5,048 nucleotides of DNA from Bacteroidota bacterium (GTDB lineage Bacteria; Bacteroidota; Ignavibacteria; SZUA-365). Below are positions 1 through 4,872 of the stretch, piece by piece (position 1 is the first letter of the stretch; each line of letters opens with the position of its first letter). Under the pieces are notes generated by a model. The model did not search any database and had not been told where the DNA came from. It worked only from the letters and a program-made list of their open reading frames with translations. The DNA lies in NCBI GenBank assembly GCA_018224345.1, contig JAGTUW010000249.1, forward strand, positions 1-5,048. The letters run 5' to 3'. The translations under genes were made by a program, and so were the position numbers.

Positions 1-1181
1 GCCCGGAGAGCGTTTTCGGAAATATTGAAGTGGTCAGCCACCAGTTTTTGAATCTGTTCGACGGTGATGTCTTTTTTATCGGAAGAAATCACATGACGGA
101 GGACTCTTTCAGCGAGAGTGATGTCGAGCGGAGACTGTTCGAGTGTGTGTCTGGCGATAAGGCCGATATAACAGCCTTCGAGTTCACGAATGTTCGATTT
201 CACATTGGAGGCGATGAATTCGACGACATCCTGTGGAAGGTCGATATGATCACCCTCGGCTTTTTTTCGAAGGATGGCTATACGGGTTTCAAGGTCTGGT
301 GGTTGAATATCGACGGTCAGGCCGCATTGAAACCGGGAAATAAGTCGTTCATCGAGGCCGACCATATCTTTTGGCGGGCGATCAGAGGAAAGGATAATCT
401 GTTTTTTGAGTTGATGCAATGTATTGAAGGTATGGAAGAAGGTGTCCTGGGTTCTTTCTTTGCCGGAAAAAAATTGTATATCGTCTACGATCAGGACATC
501 CATGCTGCGATAGAAGGTGGAAAAATCGATTGTGTTGTTCTTTTCGATCGCATCCACAAAGTCGATGGTGAATTTCTCGCTACTGACGTAATAGACACGT
601 TTTCCAGGGTTTTCATTGGAAACGTGGTTGCCGATTGCCTGTATGATATGTGTTTTTCCCAGCCCGACACCTCCGTAAAGGACCAGAGGGTTAAAGGCTG
701 TCTCGCCGGAATTGTTTGCCACGTTCAGTGCTGCTGCACGCGCAAATTGATTTCCATCCCCCCGGATAAAGCTTTCAAAAGTGAATTTCGGATTCAGATT
801 TGTCACGAAGAGATCTCTTGATCGCGCATCAATTCCGCTTCCGATTTTTCCCGACGGCGAAACAGAAGCGGGCCGGGTTTCGGCAGGTGCAGGTGCGAAG
901 TGGAACTGTTCCTGCTTTGGAACTTTCACTGCATACTGCAGGGTAGCGTTGGGGCCGAGAATTTCCCGCAGGGAACTCTGCAGAAGGTCGAAGTAGTGTT
1001 CTTCGAGCCATTCATAGAAGTAGGAACTCGGTACCTGCACGGTGAGAAGATCGTCTTGCAGAGAGTCAGGAACGATCGGTTCGAACCAGGTACTGAATGT
1101 CAGCGGTTTCACTTTTGGTTTAATCAGATCGAGGCAGGCGCGCCAAGCGGAACTGGCTGTAATCGCGGTTTCAATGTTCAT
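1..1181 (-). CDS. dnaA: Chromosomal replication initiator protein DnaA (N-terminal 393 residues; gene runs off the left edge)
   Basis: DnaA is the AAA+ ATPase that binds 9-bp DnaA boxes at oriC, melts the origin and loads the replicative helicase. My translation of the minus strand shows domain I at about residues 5-85 (WRACLDLIKP, FSTWFEPIVP), a variable linker at about 90-125, and the AAA+ domain from about 128. Walker A is GGVGLGKTH (170-178, Lys176), Walker B is VLIVDDIQFF (229-238), sensor 1 is IILSSDRPP (262-270), the arginine-finger box is LISRFQCGL (280-288) and sensor 2 is SNIRELEG (329-336). Domain IV has only just begun (DITVEQIQKLVADHF), so the helix-turn-helix and DnaA signature lie outside the window; the family is usually about 440-500 residues. 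The ATG at 1181-1179 gives the expected domain I start. No clear Shine-Dalgarno precedes it, and a DnaA box lies 11 bp upstream. The reading frame is intact, with all key ATPase residues present. Confidence 0.98.
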   Translation of the reverse strand, partial: MNIETAITASSAWRACLDLIKPKVKPLTFSTWFEPIVPDSLQDDLLTVQVPSSYFYEWLEEHYFDLLQSSLREILGPNATLQYAVKVPKQEQFHFAPAPAETRPASVSPSGKIGSGIDARSRDLFVTNLNPKFTFESFIRGDGNQFARAAALNVANNSGETAFNPLVLYGGVGLGKTHIIQAIGNHVSNENPGKRVYYVSSEKFTIDFVDAIEKNNTIDFSTFYRSMDVLIVDDIQFFSGKERTQDTFFHTFNTLHQLKKQIILSSDRPPKDMVGLDERLISRFQCGLTVDIQPPDLETRIAILRKKAEGDHIDLPQDVVEFIASNVKSNIRELEGCYIGLIARHTLEQSPLDITLAERVLRHVISSDKKDITVEQIQKLVADHFNISENALR

Positions 1182-1192
1182 GAGCGTTGGAG

Positions 1193-1201
1193 TTATTCAC
1201 A
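1193..1201 (+). promoter_or_regulatory. DnaA box in the dnaA leader
   Basis: TTATTCACA is an exact match to TTATNCACA and lies 11 bp upstream of the dnaA start codon, within its probable 5' leader. A box here is well placed for autorepression of dnaA by DnaA, a known theme in bacteria, and may also be part of the origin. The site is seen directly; its role is inferred. Confidence 0.8.
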
Positions 1202-1268
1202 AAAGTAATTTTTTTCTTTCCTGCGACTTCGTTCGACAGCTCTCTGCTGTTGAAATCGAATGTGAGAC

Positions 1269-1290
1269 GGGGTTTTCAGGGAAAAACCCC
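1269..1290. other. Perfect 8-bp hairpin upstream of dnaA
   Basis: GGGGTTTT at 1269-1276 pairs with AAAACCCC at 1283-1290 around a 6-base loop (CAGGGA). Neither side has a T-run placed like an intrinsic terminator. It lies about 90 bp upstream of the dnaA start, so it would be in the dnaA mRNA leader if transcription starts further upstream. It could be a leader RNA structure or an origin structural element; there is no direct evidence for either. Confidence 0.5.
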
Positions 1291-1299
1291 ATAATAGAT

Positions 1300-1341
1300 T
1301 GTAAACAAACGACTTAGCGTTGCAAACGACGGATGTTTACA
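1300..1341. repeat. Inverted repeat TGTAAACA / TGTTTACA with internal direct repeat CAAACGAC
   Basis: TGTAAACA (1300-1307) and its exact reverse complement TGTTTACA (1334-1341) flank a 26-bp spacer. CAAACGAC occurs twice (1306-1313 and 1323-1330), 17 bp apart. Neither matches the DnaA box closely. They may be binding sites for another origin or dnaA-promoter protein. Short repeats like these can also arise by chance. Confidence 0.4.
1304..1319 (+). repeat. Origin direct repeat, copy 1 (contains GACTTAGCG)
   Basis: AACAAACGACTTAGCG here matches AACAATGACTTAGCG at 1532-1546, with one gap and one mismatch; the last nine bases are identical. The two copies lie on either side of the tandem DnaA boxes at similar distances, about 90 bp to the left and 103 bp to the right. 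No known factor is assigned. Confidence 0.45.
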
Positions 1342-1408
1342 GTTGTCGGCGCTGTTGCAACGTCATAATTACGATGGCTGGGGTTCGTTTTGCAAAAAGG
1401 CACGCACC

Positions 1409-1428
1409 TTATCCACACCTTATCCACA
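1409..1428 (+). promoter_or_regulatory. Two tandem perfect DnaA boxes
   Basis: TTATCCACA occurs at 1409-1417 and again at 1420-1428, separated by two bases. The start-to-start distance is 11 bp, about one helical turn, so both boxes have the same orientation and face. TTATCCACA is the strongest-binding form of the box in Escherichia coli. Closely spaced same-strand pairs favour cooperative DnaA binding, so this is the most likely core DnaA-binding site of the origin. Confidence 0.92.
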
Positions 1429-1430
1429 GC

Positions 1431-1440
1431 GGCAATTGCC
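1431..1440. repeat. Perfect 10-bp palindrome beside the DnaA boxes
   Basis: GGCAATTGCC is fully self-complementary and begins two bases after the second tandem DnaA box. It could be a dimeric-protein site adjacent to the DnaA complex. The palindrome is seen directly; a function is only a guess. Confidence 0.4.
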
Positions 1441-1531
1441 GTGTTGCCGAGTGACAGTATAGACAGGGAATATTTGATTTTCAATACGTGAAAAAACGCG
1501 GAGGGGCTTGACTTTTTAGAAGTACATTGAT

Positions 1532-1546
1532 AACAATGACTTAGCG
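1532..1546 (+). repeat. Origin direct repeat, copy 2 (contains GACTTAGCG)
   Basis: This is the second copy of the repeat described at 1304-1319, sharing GACTTAGCG exactly and AACAA before it. It ends 4 bp before the AT-rich block. Confidence 0.45.
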
Positions 1547-1550
1547 GGGA

Positions 1551-1582
1551 TTAATTTTTTACGTTTTTATATGTTCATTTAT
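1551..1582. other. AT-rich block, candidate DNA unwinding element
   Basis: Only four of these 32 bases are G or C, and the block includes long T runs. It is the most AT-rich part of the dnaA-upstream region and starts about 120 bp from the tandem DnaA boxes. Easily melted DNA near DnaA boxes is the usual form of an unwinding element, although this spacing is longer than in many origins. A shorter T-rich run beside the leader box (1204-1219) is an alternative. Confidence 0.45.
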
Positions 1583-1616
1583 CAGACAGTTGCGGTGATC
1601 TCCCTGTCTGTTGGAA

Positions 1617-1667
1617 TCTGGCTATGCGCAGTACGCTTTGATTTGGTTATGCGCAGTACGCTTTGAC
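1617..1667 (+). repeat. Two-copy 25-bp tandem repeat upstream of a promoter
   Basis: TATGCGCAGTACGCTTTGA occurs identically at 1623-1641 and 1648-1666, and the similarity extends a few bases either side, giving two units with a 25-bp period. The second copy ends directly against the -35 box at 1668. It contains TTATGCGCA, one mismatch from the DnaA box, while the first copy has CTATGCGCA, two mismatches. The repeat could be a two-site operator for the downstream gene, weak DnaA sites of the origin, or a recent duplication. Confidence 0.75.
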
Positions 1668-1696
1668 TTGATTTTGATCGGGATACTCCGTAGAAT
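1668..1696 (+). promoter_or_regulatory. Sigma70-like promoter for the exported-protein gene
   Basis: TTGATT (1668-1673, 4 of 6 to consensus) and TAGAAT (1691-1696, 5 of 6) are separated by exactly 17 bp. Transcription would begin near 1703, giving a leader of about 29 bases that contains the AAAGGA ribosome site. The 25-bp repeats sit immediately upstream, where an activator would bind. Confidence 0.6.
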
Positions 1697-1716
1697 TCAA
1701 GTTGTATTCAGGTATG

Positions 1717-1722
1717 AAAGGA
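1717..1722 (+). promoter_or_regulatory. Ribosome binding site selecting the ATG at 1732
   Basis: AAAGGA lies 9 bases before the ATG at 1732. It decides against the in-frame ATG at 1714 and the TTG at 1702, because starting at 1732 also gives a clean signal peptide beginning MKRF. The site is the clearest Shine-Dalgarno in the window. Confidence 0.65.
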
Positions 1723-1731
1723 TCAGTGCGC

Positions 1732-2238
1732 ATGAAACGATTTACATATTTCTTCATACTCGTGTTCGCCATTTCCTTTGTCGCGCATTCCCAGTATCGC
1801 GGAGAGGAGCCGGGCCGTCCTTCCGTCAGCGAGGGGGTCTACCAATCGTCGGGCAACAATAATATTTTAGGGTTTTTTAATCCTGATAATCTTGATATGC
1901 GGCATTCTTTTTCCGTCAGCTACGGCAGTATTGGTGGAGAAGGACTCGGCATGTCGATGTACACAAACAGTTTGCGCTACCGGATTTCCGATCCACTGAG
2001 TGTGCGTGCCGATGTCGCGATGTTGTTTTCTCCGTTCGGCAGCCACACCTCCGGTTTCCATCAGGATGTTTCGGGTATATTTCTTCGACGCGCCAGCATC
2101 GATTATCAGCCCAGCAGTGATATGCGCATCAGTCTTCAGTTTCGCAACGAACCATATTCGCTTTACAATCCCTACGGGAGCAGAGGCTTTGGAATGAGCA
2201 GTCTGTTTTTTGACACGTGGGACGACGACCTCCGGTAG
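1732..2238 (+). CDS. Small exported protein of unknown function, 168 residues
   Basis: I do not recognise a named family. The N-terminus is a standard signal peptide: MKR, then a hydrophobic core (FFILVFAISFV), then A18-H19-S20 with probable cleavage before Gln21, so the mature protein leaves the cytoplasm. The mature part starts polar and Ser/Gly-rich, then has FFNPDNLDMRHSFSVSYGSIGG, written here only to its key parts: an NP-x-x-L-x-M-x-HS core followed by a Gly-rich turn. Alternating beta-strand-like segments follow (SVRADVAMLF, RRASIDYQP, MRISLQFRN). This suggests a beta-rich periplasmic or outer-membrane-associated protein; similar short proteins are, as I recall, common in Chlorobi/Ignavibacteria-type genomes. 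It lacks a terminal Phe barrel signature and has no Cys lipobox. The start at 1732 is supported by AAAGGA and a promoter upstream, and a terminator follows, so it is probably a single-gene transcript. Confidence 0.8.
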   Translation: MKRFTYFFILVFAISFVAHSQYRGEEPGRPSVSEGVYQSSGNNNILGFFNPDNLDMRHSFSVSYGSIGGEGLGMSMYTNSLRYRISDPLSVRADVAMLFSPFGSHTSGFHQDVSGIFLRRASIDYQPSSDMRISLQFRNEPYSLYNPYGSRGFGMSSLFFDTWDDDLR

Positions 2239-2267
2239 GCGAGGCAGAGAGCGATTCCTGTTTACTG

Positions 2268-2293
2268 GCCGAGCTCAGCACTCGGCTTTTTTT
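2268..2293 (+). terminator. Intrinsic (Rho-independent) terminator
   Basis: GCCGAG (2268-2273) pairs with CTCGGC (2281-2286) across a 7-base loop, followed directly by seven T (2287-2293). It lies 29 bases after the stop of the exported-protein gene and ends 14 bases before the next start codon. It should end the exported-protein transcript rightward; the opposite strand has no T-run after the stem. Confidence 0.88.
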
Positions 2294-2307
2294 CGTATAT
2301 TGAGGAT

Positions 2308-2781
2308 ATGACAAGGGTTTCAAAGAACAAGCAGTTACATCCGAAGAATCTTTTTCTGAACATTGTGATAGCGCTGCTGGCTGTCGTTGTGTTCTTTCTC
2401 CTGTACTCGTTCATCACAAACTCACTGACGGATAAGCCGGTGGACTGGACCACCGAAACACCAGACGCCGGGGAGGTTGTCGCCGATATTATTCAGCTCG
2501 ATGTGCTCAATGGCTGCGGGGTGTCGGGCGTGGCGCAGCGCTTCACCGATTACCTTCGGAAACGGAACTTCGATGTTGTACAGTCTGCCAATTACAAGAC
2601 CTTCGATGTAGAGCATTCCCTCGTCATCGACCGTACCGGAGATCTTGCAACGGCGCGCAAGGTCGCGTATGCACTCGGTATCGAGGAGAAAAATATAGTA
2701 CAGCAGATCAATCCTGATTATTATCTCAATGTTTCCGTGGTCATCGGCAGAGATTATGAATCACTGAAGCCTTCGCATTAA
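2308..2781 (+). CDS. Single-pass membrane protein with LytR_C domain, 157 residues
   Basis: The protein has a basic N-terminus (about 1-14), one transmembrane helix at about 15-37 (NLFLNIVIALLAVVVFFLL), a polar linker, and a LytR_C-type domain (LytR cell-envelope attenuator C-terminal) at about 62-150. Recognisable pieces are IQLDVLNGCGVSGVAQRF (62-79), the central DRTGDLATARKVAYALGI (108-125), and VSVVIGRDY (142-150) at the end. Inferred topology is a cytoplasmic N-terminus and periplasmic domain. The LytR-Cps2A-Psr catalytic domain is absent, so it is not a teichoic-acid-type ligase; the domain's biochemical role is not established. The ATG at 2308 is the only suitable start ahead of the helix, yet GAGG is only a few bases away and too close to act as a normal ribosome site. 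It is followed by rsfS 23 bp later, a pairing I associate with Bacteroidota and Chlorobi-like genomes. Confidence 0.88.
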   Translation: MTRVSKNKQLHPKNLFLNIVIALLAVVVFFLLYSFITNSLTDKPVDWTTETPDAGEVVADIIQLDVLNGCGVSGVAQRFTDYLRKRNFDVVQSANYKTFDVEHSLVIDRTGDLATARKVAYALGIEEKNIVQQINPDYYLNVSVVIGRDYESLKPSH

Positions 2782-2804
2782 CCGTTCACAATACTGGTTA
2801 CACA

Positions 2805-3149
2805 TTGGAAGCACAGGAACTTGCACAACTCACCGCCGAACTCGCCCTCACAAAGAAGGCGATAGATGTAGTTATTCTTGACCTTACAGGCCTTTCGGAT
2901 GCGACAAATTACTTCGTGATATGTACGGGAGAAACCGATACGCAGGTGAAGGCAATTACTGATGCCATCAGTGAGGGGACGCGCGAACAGGGGGCACGGG
3001 TCTGGCGACGCGAAGGATTGAATAATCTGCAATGGACGCTCCTTGATTACGTTGATGTCGTCGTGCATGTGTTTCAGCCGAAAGTACGCGAATACTACGA
3101 CATCGAGCGGCTCTGGGGCGACGCACCACGAACAGTGGTCAAGGATTGA
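2805..3149 (+). CDS. rsfS: Ribosomal silencing factor RsfS
   Basis: RsfS binds ribosomal protein uL14 on the large subunit and blocks subunit joining, reducing translation when nutrients are scarce. The 114-residue length is typical (about 105-130). Family landmarks are ILDLTGLSDATNYFVICTG (24-42), Trp67 and Trp77 around RREGLNNLQW, DYVDVVVHVF (81-90) and REYYDIERLWGDAP (95-108). The start is TTG: within its open frame, which is bounded by a TGA at 2757-2759, it is the only ATG, GTG or TTG before the conserved part. It gives the expected length but has no clear Shine-Dalgarno. It lies 23 bp after the LytR_C gene and 42 bp before argS, so it is probably co-transcribed with both. Confidence 0.95.
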   Translation: MEAQELAQLTAELALTKKAIDVVILDLTGLSDATNYFVICTGETDTQVKAITDAISEGTREQGARVWRREGLNNLQWTLLDYVDVVVHVFQPKVREYYDIERLWGDAPRTVVKD

Positions 3150-3191
3150 GACCAGTAGACCGTATTCACCATCGATAAGGCAGCCCGATCC

Positions 3192-4829
3192 ATGAAGGAT
3201 TATCTGAAAGAGCAGATTGCAGCTGTTCTGACAACGCTCGGTTTTGACATTCCTAAGGAAGACGTCGTGTTGGAAAAGCCGAAAATTGCAGAACACGGTG
3301 ATCTTTCCACAAACATCGCCATGATGCTGGCCAGGAGTGCAAAACGCAATCCGCGGGAAATCGGTCAAAGTATGCTCGATGCACTCCGTACAGCACTCGA
3401 CCCTGATAAAATTGCGGCTGTTGAAATGGCCGGACCGGGGTTCATCAATTTCCGCTTTGCATCCGCGCATCTTTATGACTCCCTGCGGGCGATTCTCGAC
3501 CGCGGTGATGATTTTGGAAAATCACAGGAACACGCCGGGAAAACGGTTAATGTCGAGTGGGTCAGCGCCAATCCTACCGGACCGCTCCATGCCGGACACG
3601 GCAGACAGGTGTGTATCGGTGCGACCGTCTGTTCCCTGCTGGAATGGACGGGATGGACGGTCACGCGTGAATACTACTTCAACAATGCTGGCAGTCAGAT
3701 GAATAATCTGGCAAGCAGTGTACGGGAACGTTACCTCGCCTTGCTTGGCGAAACGGTCGATGAGGACAAGATCCTCTATGCCGGTCCGTACATACATGAT
3801 ATTGCGCGCGAAATCCACGAAGAAACCGGCGATGAGGCCCGGGAAGCACCGCTGGATTTTTTCCGCAAGCGGGGCGAAGAACGTTGCTTTGCCATGATAC
3901 GGCGGACATTGGAAACACTGAATGTCAACCACGATGTGTTTTACAACGAAGACCGTCTGTATACGGAAGGAAAGATTGATGATGTCCTGCGTCTTCTGCG
4001 GTCGAAAGACCTCGTCTACGACAAGGATGACGCTGTCTGGCTGAAGACAATGGAATTCGGGGCGGATAAGGACAGGGTGATCGTAAAAAACAGTGGAGAG
4101 CCGACCTACCGGCTTCCGGATATAGCCTATCACCGTGAAAAAGTCCTTCAGGGATATGATCGAATCATCGATATATTCGGTGCGGATCATATCGCTACCA
4201 TTCCGGATGTCCTTGCCTCTGTACGGGCCATGGATCTCGGGACAGAGCACATCGATGTAATCATTCATCAGATGGTGAGTTTTGTCAATGAGGGCACCGC
4301 TGTCAAAATGAGTAAAAGATCAGGAAATGTGTATTATCTCGATGATCTCATCGCTGATGTCGGGGTCGATGCCGTCCGGTATTTTTTCATCATGCGGAGT
4401 GCCAATTCGCATCTCGAGTTTGATTTGAAGCTGGCGCAGGAACGCAGTGAGGACAACCCCGTCTATTATCTGCAATACGCGCATGCACGCATTGCCAGCA
4501 TACTGCGTTTTGCCGAGAGTGAGGGCTTGTCCGATTCCGGGCAAGCAGATCTCGCACTGCTCACTCATGCATCCGAGATTGCGTTGATCAAGCAGCTACA
4601 GGATTTCCCTGATTGGGTAGCGCTGTCGGCCCGTACGTATGAGACACAGCATCTCTGCACGTATCTTCATACCTGTGCGACAGCCTTTCACAAATTTTAT
4701 CATGATTGTCGGGTCGTCACTGAGGACGGAGCGCTGAGTGCAACGCGCCTTGCCCTTTGCCGGGCAACGAAGCAGGTGCTGCGCAATGGTTTCGCGATAA
4801 TCGGGATCAATGCACCGGAATCCATGTAG
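3192..4829 (+). CDS. argS: Arginyl-tRNA synthetase
   Basis: This cytoplasmic class I enzyme charges tRNA-Arg with arginine using ATP. All domains are present in 545 residues, a normal length: an N-terminal tRNA-recognition domain (about 1-90, with EHGDLSTNIAM and GPGFINFRF), the Rossmann catalytic core (about 115-400) and the anticodon-binding DALR domain (about 425-545). The HIGH-type motif is HAGH (133-136) in NPTGPLHAGHGR, and the core continues with YYFNNAGSQMNNL. The second signature is a full KMSKR (372-376); some ArgS proteins lack a canonical version. The end, VLRNGFAIIGINAPESM, is typical of the family. ATG at 3192 is supported by the usual N-terminal length, with a weak AAGG 11 bases upstream. 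It is the last gene of the probable LytR_C-rsfS-argS operon and faces a convergent gene 43 bp away. Confidence 0.98.
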   Translation: MKDYLKEQIAAVLTTLGFDIPKEDVVLEKPKIAEHGDLSTNIAMMLARSAKRNPREIGQSMLDALRTALDPDKIAAVEMAGPGFINFRFASAHLYDSLRAILDRGDDFGKSQEHAGKTVNVEWVSANPTGPLHAGHGRQVCIGATVCSLLEWTGWTVTREYYFNNAGSQMNNLASSVRERYLALLGETVDEDKILYAGPYIHDIAREIHEETGDEAREAPLDFFRKRGEERCFAMIRRTLETLNVNHDVFYNEDRLYTEGKIDDVLRLLRSKDLVYDKDDAVWLKTMEFGADKDRVIVKNSGEPTYRLPDIAYHREKVLQGYDRIIDIFGADHIATIPDVLASVRAMDLGTEHIDVIIHQMVSFVNEGTAVKMSKRSGNVYYLDDLIADVGVDAVRYFFIMRSANSHLEFDLKLAQERSEDNPVYYLQYAHARIASILRFAESEGLSDSGQADLALLTHASEIALIKQLQDFPDWVALSARTYETQHLCTYLHTCATAFHKFYHDCRVVTEDGALSATRLALCRATKQVLRNGFAIIGINAPESM

Positions 4830-4843
4830 GCGCAGGGGCGCCT
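4828..4843. terminator. GC-rich hairpin in the convergent gap after argS (possible terminator)
   Basis: AGGCGC (4828-4833) pairs with GCGCCT (4838-4843) around the 4-base loop AGGG, starting inside the argS stop codon. No T-run follows on either strand, so it is not a standard intrinsic terminator. It may serve as a transcript-end or mRNA-stabilising hairpin between the two converging genes. Confidence 0.3.
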
Positions 4844-4872
4844 CCATCACTCAGAAGGGCACGCAGGGAAGA

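Larger units (their letters stand above)
1461..1609. repeat. Dispersed AGACAG motifs, including a 9-bp inverted pair
   Basis: AGACAGGGA at 1461-1469 is the exact reverse complement of TCCCTGTCT at 1601-1609. A third motif, CAGACAG at 1583-1589, forms a 7-bp inverted repeat with CTGTCTG at 1604-1610 (14-base spacer). The motifs bracket the AT-rich block, so they could be binding sites of an origin-associated protein. No known consensus is recognised. Confidence 0.4.
1182..1731. other. Candidate chromosomal replication origin (oriC), dnaA-upstream intergenic region
   Basis: This 550-bp stretch between divergent genes has no credible coding sequence. It holds three exact matches to the DnaA box TTATNCACA (1193-1201, 1409-1417, 1420-1428), and a one-mismatch copy TTATGCGCA (1647-1655). 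An AT-rich block at 1551-1582 (28 of 32 bases A or T) could be the unwinding element. There are several short repeats: GACTTAGCG twice, AGACAG-type motifs three times, inverted TGTAAACA/TGTTTACA, and the palindrome GGCAATTGCC. Many bacteria have oriC next to dnaA, and transcription diverges from this region, which fits. The origin call is inferred; GC skew over the chromosome was not available. The exact limits are unknown, and the right end overlaps the promoter of the next gene. Confidence 0.82.

Noticed and set aside
30..821. Long plus-strand open frame of 263 residues
   Set aside because: It is antisense to dnaA; the minus strand here encodes the conserved AAA+ domain, and the plus-strand product has no recognisable features.
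1429..1500. DnaA-trio repeats next to the tandem DnaA boxes
   Set aside because: I looked for consecutive trinucleotides of the expected form and found no convincing run.
1508..1536. Second plus-strand promoter (TTGACT, 17 bp, TAACAA)
   Set aside because: The -35 is good but the -10 matches only 3 of 6, and it would fire into the candidate origin far from a gene.
1617..1667. CRISPR-like repeat
   Set aside because: Only two adjacent copies with no real spacers and no cas genes; a plain tandem duplication.
1611..1862. Plus-strand frame of 83 residues across the tandem repeat
   Set aside because: It spans the promoter and repeat and overlaps the signal-peptide gene in another frame; no ribosome site.
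2778..3470. Minus-strand open frame of 230 residues
   Set aside because: It is antisense to rsfS and the start of argS, both clearly conserved; its product is Cys/His-rich and has no family features.
3522..4268. Minus-strand open frame of 248 residues
   Set aside because: It is antisense to the argS catalytic core and has no supporting motif or ribosome site.
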